Assembly: GCA_907165065.1 (NCBI GenBank)
Contig: OU015532.1
Location: 45,671,839 to 45,735,838, forward strand
DNA: 64,000 nt
Source of the DNA: Caprimulgus europaeus
Lineage: Eukaryota; Chordata; Aves; Caprimulgiformes; Caprimulgidae
Direction of reading: 5' to 3'
Under the pieces are notes generated by a model. That model worked only from the letters and a program-made list of their open reading frames with translations, was not told the origin of the DNA and did no database searches. This document shows positions 49,861-62,400 of this stretch, piece after piece. The position numbers and the translations under genes were made by a program. How positions within the stretch are numbered: position 1 is the stretch's first letter; each line of letters opens with the position of its first letter.

Positions 49861-52800
49861 CAGGTGAAATACCTTCTTCCAACGGTTTGGGTTGGGTTTG
49901 TTTTTTTTTTTTTTTAATATTATTTTTCTTTCAAAAGACAAATTGTAATAAGTAATTTAACTCAAAAAAAACCCCTAAAACCCCAAAAAACAAACCTTAC
50001 AACCCCCAGGAAACTTTGGGACAAAGTTACCAGGGATCAGTGAGTTATCCTGCAGTGAAAGTACCGCAAAAAACTCAGTCACGCTGTCCTGGTTTTGTCC
50101 TTTATTGCCAAATACTCATCACACAGGTGCTCAGCATCCGTCTGCCTGACACAGACAGCGCTTCTCCAGCTCCTCTCTGAAAAACCAGCACCAAATACAA
50201 CTAACCCGCTGTGAACTACTCAATAACCCAGAGAAAAATCAGAATCCACTTAAAAAAATAATAATAATAAGCGAGGGACGGGGGGTAGATAACAACAAGT
50301 TCATGCAAAAGCAGCACTTCAAGAGTAAAATCCACTGGGTCTCCCCCAAACTCCCCTCGGCAGCTCGGCACACTCAGAGCTCATCCCCTGTACATCTATT
50401 TTATTCACTATATTTTATTTATTTTATTTTTTTTAAATGAAAGCTTCGTGCAGCAAATCCAAGTCAAATGGCTCTAATTTGTAATGCTACCCACTGTAAC
50501 ATGCTCAGACGTGTAACTGCCTGACAGACTACACAGAAATCTGCCTGATGCTCCAACCTCTGAAACAAATGCAAAGATCCAGAAACACGCTTGCTATTTC
50601 TCCAAAAATTAAAACAGAAGTAAAACAAATCTACTGCCAGATTTGCCACACAAATACTTCTCTTTAAAAATAATAATTAAAAAAAAAAATCACTACAAAT
50701 TTATTATTTATTTCAGGCCACAAACAACACAGAGGAAAGAAACAAACACGTTTTCCTTTAAAAACCAAAAAAAACTTACTGAGAAGAAAAGCACATATAT
50801 ATAGATATTTTTTTTTAAGTTTATTTTTTAATACCTTGTCCCTTAAATCAGCCTCCAAGCCAACAGCTCTATCTAGAGAAATCACAATTGGAAAGCCTTT
50901 TTATGTTGCACTGTTTCTCAGACACTTACAGGAGGTTTTTAAAGACAACTCACAGCCACGCTACTCCAAACAGCACCAACACAATTATTTAGAATTTATT
51001 CCTTACTGTGGCAATTTTTACTTTGCCATATTTTTTCACAATTTCCCGAGAAAACACAATCAATTGCCATCTAACTTAGCGCACCTCCACTGTTACCTCT
51101 TCCTCTACATTTTCTCTTTACAAATCAACCACAAACATTTTACAAGGATTTTACATATATCCAATAAAGTCTTTAAAAGGACAATGCTGCAAAAGAAATG
51201 CTCCAAACCAAACTGAAGGTGTAAATGACCTCCTCCCATCTTCCAGACGTACCTACAAAACCCCTACTCACTGGGACAGGATTCTACATTCCACTCTGAG
51301 TTCGGCCTTTTTAGACTTTCTATTATTTTAACACCCTAAATTTATAGATTTTTTAAAAATTGGCATGTTAAAAGGGCTTTATTTAAGGATTTCAATGAAA
51401 ATAGTGTTATGTTTTGTCATATTACCATAATCCTTCTTTTTAAATCACTTAGAATTTCAGTATAACCTAATTAAGAAATTTTAAGTAAGTCTTAACCCAA
51501 ATACATAGATCTAATAAAAATGTATTTTGCAAACAGGGAAAATGGACTTCTAAAATGGATTCCTCAGGTATAAACAAAGATGCTGAAACATTTTCTCCCC
51601 ACAAACTTTGAGATCTGAACTGTTTCACAGCACTTACATTTAAAAAGCACAATACTTAGAAGAAAACAAATTTCACGAAATATCAAGCATAATATTTCAC
51701 TCCAATTTTATTTCTTTACTCCTTTTATATTTAAAAGAAATCTTTCCATTTTCCTTGCCAAAAAGGAGGGAGACTCAGGGAAGAAAAATACTGACAAATT
51801 CCAGCTACCTGTCTTCACATATTGCTTATTTCAAAGCTCTTCTCACAGCAGTTTATATTGTTTTTAGATATTGTATATTATTTTGCCAGTGGAAATATTA
51901 TTATTTGGAAATATTATTATTTGGATTTTTGCCTTTTAAAAGGCTACAGAACAACATTCTAGTATTTAGAGACTTCTAACCATTTTTAATCTCTCTTTTT
52001 TTTTCTTATTTTTTTTTCCCCATGCTACAAACATCCCATTCTGTAAATGGCATTTACATTTCTCTCTCTTCTAAATGATCAGAGTGGAATCAACAATTCA
52101 AACCAGAAAGAACAAGTGATGTACCGTCATACAACAGCAAGTCCAGCACTTTAACACAGCTCCTCTCTCCTTTGGTGTATAATAAATAAAATACCTCAGA
52201 AACACAGCCTCTTTCCTGATCAGAAAATTTTACTTTTGGACTAATTTGACCTCAAGAAATCACATTTTCTCAAGAAGCATCCGATCTAGAGCTTTATGCC
52301 ATTTACTGACTCTTGTTTAATTAACCAGCATGCTTTAAAACCAAGTATCATTCCTCCAACTTAAACAAAACAGACTATTTTTAATTGCTACCACGTGAAA
52401 TATATTTGTCCATACAATCAAACCACTTACAATTAAAAATAACTCATTTTTTTAGCCCTGTCTTTGACCAACCACAAATTACAGCACCCACTTCCGATTT
52501 ATTTGCTATTCTAATACGAGGCCAAGCGAAACACACACACCACAGCTCACAAATACATCTGTCTGTCTATAACACCCCATCATTTGCATCTTTTAATGGG
52601 AAAATTCAGGATATCACTGGCAGCACTGCTGTTCTCCTGCAACCCACCGGACTTCAGAAGGACTTGGCATTAACTTCCCTCCCTCACCATCTTTTACCTC
52701 CTCACTTCTCTCTCTCAAAAAAAAATCAAACAAAAATATTTAAGTTTGTCTGAAATGTCAAGAAACTCCAAAACCCCAAAGGCCAAAAGGTCAGGTATTA

Positions 52801-54602
52801 TTTAATTTGAACAGAACAGTGATTTTCTCTCTATGTCACAAGCAGCACGTTACCTGAGAGGTGATGCTGGTTTCCCTCACCGGGCCGATCTTCTGGCCAC
52901 AACAGGGACCCCACCACGCTCCCTACAACCCAACACAGAAGAAATTCACATTATTATCCACTCAGACCCATTGCTGCACATTCAAATTACCTGGCCCTTG
53001 CAAAACTTAGTACCTCTTGCTCTGAAAAGTGTTTTAAAAACTTTTATTACGTTCTAATTAGAGCCCTCAAAATGGGTTTCTTGTGATAATTTTGGGGGAC
53101 ACGTGTCAAAAATGAGCTGTGTACGTGGTCAATCGAAGCAGCAGATTCTCCAGCCCTGCTTTTTAATTCTTAGAGGCCTGTGTCCTGCTGCAGGCTCCAG
53201 CTCATTAACAACATTTAATCTGCAAATGGCATGATCTTATATTAAAAAAGAAAATAAAATAATTTATTTTACATATATATTTTTTTTTAAAGCCATTTAC
53301 ATGAGGGACAGAGTCCTGAGATATTCCTTCCTACAGCAACTTTTCCCTTCCCTGTTTTAAAAGCCAAATACCTTCACAGATAAATACAGTGTTTTCTTTA
53401 CCCGTTTTTCTGTGATTTGCGTTATTATGCACTTACTTGTGACGCTGCAGAATTTACACAGCCTCTTAGTTTTGCGACTTCTATCCCTTTCCTTCACCTG
53501 TGAGGAAGGTACCAGCCAAAATCACTGCCTATACACCATTTTTATGCCCTTTTTTTGCTCTACACTTTTTCAAACAAATGTGAGAGGGGAAAAAAAAAAA
53601 TGAAGGTAAGGAGTACAAATTCAGTGTATTACACTGCCAAAAAAACCCCCTTGTTTCAGCTTGCCATTTAATAAGCATTATCAATGTGAGCCATGGTCAG
53701 AAAGCCTCAGCACTGTAGGGTGTTGTATTTATGACTAAACTGGCTTTTTTTTTTTTTTTTCTTTTTAAAAGTTCAAATCTTTTCTCCCATCTTTTACCCT
53801 TCTCCTTCCACTTATTTTACCCTCCTCACCCTGCTTAGATCCCAGCAGACTGCTGCCCGCACATATATTTTCCCACTCCATTTCCTAGACATTGACAAAT
53901 GTGAAGCAGGGAAGTATTTTGCACAATGTTAACTTATCCAAATAATTCTTTTCCTCCTTTCTCCCTTTTTCTCCATGGCACCCTATGCTTTTTTTTTTTT
54001 CACCCTCTGCTGTTGCTTTGTTTGGTCTTTGCCCACTTCTCTGTACATTTGTCTCCTGCTGATCCTATTTAAACTGGCCAAGAAGAACTGAATGTCTCTC
54101 TCCTTTGCTACACAGTCTCTCACTTTTTAGTGTTTTACAGATTAAACACATTCTACCATCATTTTAATATACTTTTTAAGATACTTTTTTTTTTCCTCTT
54201 TCTCTAGGAACTTGCTGATTACAGTCACCCATACTTTTGCAAAGCAAGGTGAGCCCTGTCCTGCTCTGGTACATGCTCCTGTCAGCGTACCAAGTGTAAA
54301 TGACTTGCAAACCTGGGATACAAAGCATGTAAAATATGAAAAAGAAAAAGGGGGTAACACATAGAGATGCTCCTTAACATCATAAAGAAAAAAAAAACCA
54401 AAAACCACAGACATTTTTAACTGAATCTGACTTTTTAAAGAGATACCATCAAGAGAAAACACCTACCTTAGGGGAATTTTTTATCCAGATCACTAGCAAC
54501 ATTTTCCTACATTAATAAAAGGAAAGAAAATTTTCAAACTCCAATTTATTGTTCAGCATCACCTGTTTAGGATTTACTTTTCTGCATTTCACTCAGCCTG
54601 GG

Positions 54603-54656
54603 GAGTGAAAGTTGCCTGTTGGTTTCACTTTTGCTCTCAGCCAGTTTCACTTTCAT
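54603..54656. promoter_or_regulatory. Cluster of ISRE / PRDM1-like motifs
   Basis: A perfect ISRE-type match AGTTTCACTTTCAT at 54,643-54,656, a near match GGTTTCACTTTTGC at 54,621-54,634, and an AGTGAAAGT core (opposite strand sense) at 54,604-54,612. Three related motifs lie in 54 bp. Function is inferred from motif only. Confidence 0.4.
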
Positions 54657-55384
54657 GCACTGACAGAATCTTTTCTATTTTCAGCAATGTTAAAGAAGAT
54701 ATTTACATTTTTAAACAATCCTCCTTACACTTATAATATGAACAATTCTTATCCATCTTTTTTTTTTTCCTAGGACACTAAGAGAAAATAATTTGGGAGC
54801 CTAAATGTAATGGGCAGCACCCTTCTAAAGAAGCAGCTTTCACCTGTCTCTCATGTTAGGTTGTGGTCTGCTCCCTCTTTCCCTGAAATCAATAGAAAAT
54901 GTGCCATTAACTTCACTGACAGCAGGATCAGGCCTCTGGGTCTGCAATCTGCAACAAAATAATGCCATATGCAGACTGATATATTCCTTAAAATATACAA
55001 TGTTTGCCCTCAATTATTTGCCTATGCAAACTCCAGGGGGGAAAAAAAAAGCCATCCCCTGCATTTACCTTTCTGCATGCTTCTAAATGAGCGATAAATA
55101 CCCTTCTTGACACAGGCCATAGGAAATTAGAGGGCATCTACCCACTTTGGTTTGCGTGGGGAGGGAAACTGTATCTCCCTGCTACCAACTGCAAATAACT
55201 CTTTCTCCCCCTTGCTCCACACACAAGCCATATCAAACACTCCAACCAATACAGCACCATTACTGTCTTGCACCAGGACTTTCTTAAATCAAAGTTTCCA
55301 AAGCATATTACTTGTGTAAGCCTAATTTTATTTTTTTTTCCAGGATAAACCACAATACTTTCAGAAAATAAAAATATCAACAGC

Positions 55385-55438
55385 AAAAAAAAAAAAGGGA
55401 AAAAAAATAAAAGGAAAAAAAATAAAAGGAAAAAAAAG
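55385..55438 (+). repeat. A-rich 14-bp tandem repeat
   Basis: Imperfect copies of AAAAAAATAAAAGG. Confidence 0.9.
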
Positions 55439-56070
55439 CTTCCATTCATATTTTCAAAACCTCTACCTTCCCTTCTATATGACCTTCCCCTCTCCATGGC
55501 ACAGACTCTGAAACACAACCTTGAACTCACATGTATGTGTAGGCTGACACATATACATCCAATGAGGTCCTCTTCTAGCTACCAAAGCGCTGCTGTTTCT
55601 GCCTTGGTGGACAGCTGAGACACTGAGGCTTCATGGAAAGACTTAATGGTTTATAGGAGCCGTGCAACAATCACTTTTTCACTTTCTTTCCTAGAAATCC
55701 TGTGTCCCACAAGCACACAGGGACACTGGCACTAGCTGCTTACGGAAATTATCGTCCTGTTTACACACCAGAAGTTAAAGCTTATAAAAGATGAGGCGCT
55801 CACAAGGCCTGGGAGGATGGGTACATCTCGGTTTGATTTACCCTGCTGTTTCATTTCACCATATGAAACGGGAATAAAAATGAGGAATTGCATTGGGATC
55901 ATATACCCACCCACTCCACAGACACACACTTGTCTGTCTCAGTAGATGATGGTGCTTCATGTTTGCTTCACATCATCCAGACACGAGCGGCTTCCGCGGC
56001 ACTACGCAACACGTGTTCCCCTTTTCTCTTTTCCTGGCTGCTACTACACAGAAGAGCAAGAAATGCTCCC

Positions 56071-56429
56071 TCAAAGCACTTCTCTTCGCCTTCCTTCTCC
56101 ACCTCCACCTCTCCTCTCCTTGCCCCAGAAGACATATTTTGTGTTCCCAAGGCCAATTCAACAGGAGATTTACACATAGGCTTAATTCCAAGTGTAGAAC
56201 TACACACCCAGCGTCCAGTGAGGTTATTCACTCGCCTGGGTCAACTGCACCTCAAAGTGCTTCTCTTCGCCTTCCTTCTCTACCTCCACATCTCTCCTTG
56301 CCCCAGAAGACACATTTTGTGTTCCCAAGGCCAATTCAACAGGAGACTTACACATACACTCAATTCCAAGTGTAGAACCACACACCCAACGTCCAGTGAG
56401 GTTATTCACTCGCCTGGGTCAACTGCACC
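56071..56429 (+). repeat. 181-bp tandem duplication
   Basis: Copy 1 is 56,071-56,251 (181 bp) and copy 2 is 56,252-56,429 (178 bp). A partial third start (TCCAAGTGCTTC) follows at 56,430. The copies are highly similar by eye, with scattered substitutions and small indels. The period is not a multiple of three, so the open frames that cross it shift frame between copies, which argues against coding repeats. Confidence 0.93.
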
Positions 56430-56441
56430 TCCAAGTGCTTC

Positions 56442-59400
56442 AGTGTCACACAACGACCAACCACTATCATCACCCATGGCACAGGAAACTCTGTTTACCA
56501 GAAAGCATGATGGCAACACCGACACTCACAGACTCACAACACGCTGCCTCTATATCCCAGCGCAGCCACATTCCTCTTAAGTGCCAAAATTCACTCTTGC
56601 CTAACTGCAACGCCCCAGACTGGGTTGTCCCTCATTTGTGAGGGATCTGCTGACACAGGGGTTTGGTGGCAGTTAGCTATCACACCTATTTTTCATCAGC
56701 CATTCACCCAGGGCTGCATCTCCCCCAGTGATAAAGTCTTCTGGGAGAAAGACTTTGCTAGCACCAGCTTTCATTGCGTTAGTTTTTAGGGCAAAGACCT
56801 GGAATTGTATTAATTTCTCTAAGATGGGATGAAACTGAACTTAAGCAGACACTCGTGAAATCGGTAAATATCCATCAATTAATCCTGGTGGTTCATTACC
56901 AGTGAAAGATAATTACAGGGAAATACAATGGCCTGTTTCAAAATGGTTCCTTTAGAGGATGTGTTTTGTAACTCAGCCTTGCTCTGAAACGCTCCTCTTA
57001 GTGCACTCACAGGAATTATTTCCTCCCGGAGCATTCTGCCACGTGTTTTACCTAGCTTGTATATAAATATTTACTATACATTTTTCTATGACTTAAACTA
57101 ACCAGATATTTTTAGCTGTGTGATTGCTATTTCTCTTTTGTCTTCTGATATTAAGGCCTCACAGCAAGTATTATCAAGGAACCCTTGGAAATATCACAAG
57201 CGTGGCAGAGGGACAGAAGACAGTTACGTGGGAAAGATGATGGAAGGAGGGTTGGTGTTCTTCCAAGATATTTAATGTTTTACTAATTCCTGAAGTGCAA
57301 AGAAGGGAACTCTTTGTGAGATGCCTAACCTAGCCATGCCAGCAGTCTTGAAGGGCTCTCCTTGGGGTTCCTCAGGGTCTGCAGCCCTCTCCTGACAGGT
57401 CCTGCTGCAGCACAAGAGGTTATCACAAGGGACAGCCTGCTCCTCTCTCCTTTTCGCATCAGGAAACGAGGAGTGGAGGAATTATTAATAAATACTCGTT
57501 AATGTGTTTGTTTTGGAAGGCATGAGGCATAACCCCCAACGCTACATAACATTTACATTATTAATAATAACTGTAGTGGAGAGTAAGTGTCATGGCAGGC
57601 AGGTTAAACTGAGGAACAGAGATGTGAGCAGGTCACACAGTGTCTGTGACAGGTGTAGAGAGCACACCCAAGGATCACTGACTTTTTACCTCTTTTTCAC
57701 TCTAATTTGGTCACAAATACACCAATCTTGGGCTGTCTTTTACTTTTCCCTGATCTCTGAAGCAGTGCCCTGATCCTAACTCAACGGGGCATCCACACAA
57801 GAGAGACCGAGGTGAGCACAGCAACAGCCAGGCTACCTGCTGGGGATGGGGATCTGTGCAGAGCACCCCAACCACGTTGAGGACACCTACTTGTGCCCAT
57901 AGCCAAGAGCATCCTGTTTGCACAAGGCAGTGAAGGTTACAACACAGGGGTTATAAATGTCATCTGGCTCTATCTTACCCAACCAACACAATGCAAATCC
58001 AGAGATTTTCAGTACAGTCTTTTCCAACTTCTAACTAAAGACCGGGCTGATCCAGAGATCTAAACCAACATACACACAACATAGGGGGGAAAGAAAAATA
58101 CTTTCTTTTTTTCCTTAAATTGAAAGCAAATATACCAACATCAAAACCTCCTCCTATCACCCATATCAAGAATAATCCTGTTTGAAGAAGAACATAAGGT
58201 GGCTGGAACTCAAATGATCATATGGACTTTGCATTGTCATGAAATTACACAGGTCCTCTGCCACTATCAACAGACCTTTGCTACAGCCAGGTTCAACACA
58301 TCTGGTTTCTGTCACTTTCCAGAAGAGTCCTGCTATGGAATTCATCTCTAGATGGGAACTTTACCTCTGCTAAAGAAGTATTTCTCAAACTATGGGTTGC
58401 AAAAGGACATAACAATATTCAGAGTGTTGGAAAACAAAACAAAACCAAACCAAAGTTTGTCAGCAGCAGCTCAGTTTTTGGCAGTAGGGGACTGAGAAGT
58501 TCCTGCAAGTATCTGAGGTAGCCACCAGGCTACCAGCTACCTTGGCTTGCTGGCAGCAAGTCCAGTCTTCCCAGAAAAGTGAATTTTCAGGCAGTGATTA
58601 CAGAGCCTTGGTCTCTGTTGTTGGAAAAGGGAAGAATTCCAGACAGCAAGAGGGAGAGAAGGGAATCAAGAGGAGGTCACGGATTCAGAAAGTTTGATAA
58701 ACACGGCTCTAATGGAAATAATGACATTGCATAGAGTAGATCACAAAAAAAGGAAGAACATCCAGTGCCTGCTAATGGGAAAAGGAACCACACCCCAGGT
58801 ACCAAGCTCTTGGTCCCTGTGAGATCAAAAAAATAAAGAAACACAAAACTTTTCCTAGTGATGGGCTGATTTATCAGACTTGATCTGTGAACAGCACTTC
58901 ATTTAGTGACTCCCTTTTTGCCATATATTCAGTATCCTTCTACAATTAAAATACAGGGCATGATCCTCATATTCCAAAAGCATTAGTCCTGCTGAATGAG
59001 TTATTAGTGGAAGAATGGGAAGGAACTAGACACCACTTGTCTCACCTGGAGGAAGTGCTCAGCATGTCTAAAAATCCTGTGGACTCTGATTGTCTCCAAA
59101 TGTATTGTGACCTTAGTACCTGTCATTTATTTGGGCTGGTAAGGAGACAGCTGATGAGCTTGCTCCATCTCCCTCTGCCTTCTTGAAGGCCTTCAGCTAT
59201 GAAAACAACTTCTTGCCAAACAGCCCTTCTGTTTTCTCGTGCTTAGACCAGTTTTGTACACTCCCAGGGTTCCTCCCCAACTGTAGCTTGGGGAAGATGC
59301 TATGCCATTTCTCCTACAGCAGATCTGACAATCTTAGATTTTACTTCTTTCCACATTTTATTTGACATTCCAGGGCACCTAGGCAAATGGCATACATTCA

Positions 59401-62400
59401 ACTCACCCTATTAAATTAAACTGCTTGCAAAAGATAAAATACCCCTTATTTCTCCTGCTCTCTTAACAAGCTAGCATAATAAATAACACCCTCTGGTCAA
59501 AAAGGAGTGGCTAGAATTTTTTGCTTTGTATAATAATAAAGGTTAGAAACCATCTACTAGCAGAGGATGACCAGAACATCCATTTTTTACCCTCAGAAGG
59601 ACCATCTGTAAACATACCATATCTAGTCCTCAAGAAGGTATATTCATGGGTTGTAAACCAAGCTGTGTCCAACTACCCTGGGATATAGGGCACAACCATC
59701 CCTTTCCTGGACACCAAGTCTGGTCATTCCCAGATAGCAAAGCACACTTGTGAGCACTGAACAAGCGAGGGGCCTTCCAGCAGCACAGTGCTGAGCATGA
59801 CACGGCAATTTAAATGGAATTAAACAAAATCCAGTAGACTTCCATAAAAAGAAAATGAAGCGTTCTGGTTTCAGAAATATTTGGGGTGTGACTTCCATCT
59901 TTTCCCCCATCAAAGAAAAAAAAATAACATTAAAGTGTTTCATAAAAATGACACCAAAGATCCTACAGATTTTTAGGAGAAATGAGGCCCTATCTGGCTT
60001 TCCCATGGACATTTCTTACTGTCCTATGTGATTTTGCAGCCCCTCAACATTAATGGTTGAACATTTCATAAAAAGGTTTCTATTATTTGTCTAAATCCTG
60101 TAGAATTTTCAGTCATGGCTAATAGTAACCTAGTCTCTAGATGCCCAAACATAGTTCAAATCACCAGGAATCAAGCAAGGCCACAAGAAGAAGAAAATTT
60201 GGGCCAAATATTTATCCACACGTTGCTAATTAATCACGAACCTATGTGTAAACAAGTGGTTGTGGGCCCAAGTACTTATTCCTGCTCAGAGCAGGATGAA
60301 GTGGCCACTTCATATAGGTTAAGGTAAGATATTTCTGCTCAGGTTTTGTCTCTCTCACAATAAGGGTATTGAAGCTGATCTTACTGTGTTTTGTAAAGGG
60401 ACCCAGCTAGCTGCCAGAGTATAAAGTCAAACAAAAGAGAAGGTTCAAGCAGATTAATTCAAACTTCACTGTTGCTCTTCTCAAATAAACTAAACACAGG
60501 CAGAATACTCTTAAATGACACAACCTCACTAAGATTTTTCTTCCCCCCTTTTGAACCTTCAGAGCTCAGGTATCACTTAGGTACCTGGCAGCTGGAGAAC
60601 ACGACCCATGCTGCGCTAGTGTTGCACATCTGTGTGCAACCAGTGAACTCTGAAATGCCAGAGAATGACCTCCATGGATTGGGGGGAAAAAAAAACAACT
60701 TAATTTTAATTACATTTGGAAAATGAGGTGCATGGGGAGCTCCTACAGATGGCAAGTGAATCTATCAGCATCCAACTGCTTTTTACTAGTTGTTACTTTA
60801 ATGCAGCCACTAATACCTTCTCACTTCATCTTACTTTCCCATCACATATGGGTAAGGAAGAAATGCACCAGCAGCTAGAGGACATATCAGCTATTTTATA
60901 TGGAGTCCATTCTACATAATAATATTTTTTTCTTTGAAAAAAAAAATTAAAAATAGTAGCTCTCTATTCCTAAAGCTTCAGTTCCATTTAAGCAAGTAGA
61001 TGGAATAATCACAAAGTCCAACCCAAAAAATACAGAATGTCGTACACAGAAATATTCTGATAAATACAACCTGCTTAAAACCAACCACTCTGGGCACTAG
61101 AATGTAACTAAATAATTATTAGAAAAAACAAACCTGACCCAAAATTTCTAGAGGATTGAACAAATGCAGCCAGGTAGCACAGACCTGGCCCGGTCCCCAT
61201 CCCAGAGCTGGGTGGCTCCAAAGCTCAGCCTGGACCTCCAACCCATCCACACCTCCCCTCCAAACTCACTTAAATCCAGATTTCCTTCTATTCTGACTGT
61301 ATATTTCCTTTTGGTTCCCATTAGATGCCCCTCTGCACACAGTGCCATCTCATCTTATATCCTTATATCATGAAATCCAGATTTCCTGCATGATTAGAAC
61401 AGAACAGTGCTGAAGATGACTGGAATGGTTGCTTTAAATCTGAAAAGCACCAGGCCTGCTTGTTTCAATAGTATTCTATACTATAATGCCCATTAAAACT
61501 AAGAGTTAATAACTAAAGCCACAATTTGCAACCTCTGGTAAACATTGAGTCAATGAAATGGATTTTTTTTTCAGTGAAATAAATTTAATTAATGGTATAT
61601 TTTTGGTTAAAAATGCATACTAGGAGCAGCATGCCATTATTACCCCTTTAATTTGTCTTACAGAAACACAGGATTTGAGGTGAGTTGGGAAATCCCATCA
61701 ATCTGAGTTCTATTTTTCCCCTCTCCCAGGGAAAAAAAGGGAAAGGGAAAACTTAAAAGTTAATTAAAGCTATATTAATTAATTCTCACCCTGACAGGAT
61801 GGATTTTTAGAGACCAGAGACCAAGCAATTGGGTCTTCTTGTTTGAAATGACATTAACAATGAAAACTGTGGCCAAAGTACTAGTATTAGTAAATAGAAA
61901 ATATTAGTAAATAGAAATCTAGATAGCTGTAGAGGGGAAAAAAAAAAGTATTAAAATTTGAACTTTTAATACAGATATTTCTCTGGTTATAAGATTACAG
62001 CCACAAATGAGGATGCTGAATTCCAAATCCTGCAGTACTTGCCTTGCCTAATCTCAGAGTATCATCAGCAGGAGTTTGGACTGCAGGACTTTGATATTTA
62101 TGGTGTCCTACAGAAGAAATTTATATCAAAATATAGAAATGGTTTGCTGTAATAATCACTTACAGCTGAATCTTCATCACTGGGAATTTTTAAATTAATA
62201 GATTACATTGAATCACCTTCTACATCTGCCTTATTTTAATATGAAATACAAAAAAGCTTGGAAAACTTTTTGGGGGGGACTTAAAACAAATTGGTTAATA
62301 TGTTTGACCCTTTCAGCAACTTTAGCATTATTTCTAGAGAGCAAAAAGAATATATATTTGTCTGACAGGAGAACAAAACATTTAAAAACAAATAACAGAG

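Larger units (their letters stand above)
49861..56070. other. AT-rich intergenic region
   Basis: Unique AT-rich DNA with many A- and T-runs (for example 49,902-49,916, 53,746-53,760 and 53,992-54,000). No coding exon or CR1 copy was recognised. A cluster of interferon/PRDM1-type motifs lies at 54,603-54,656 and an A-rich 14-bp tandem at 55,385-55,438. Confidence 0.7.

Noticed and set aside
49072-49917. 281-codon plus-strand frame and several minus-strand frames in the orphan CpG island
   Set aside because: Composition is Ala/Pro/Arg/Gly throughout on both strands, with no domain recognised and no splice structure; GC-richness explains them.
55888-56580. 230-codon frame over the tandem duplication
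   Set aside because: The 181/178-bp unit is not a multiple of three, so the repeated peptide appears in different frames; no conserved domain. Kept as a repeat, not a gene.
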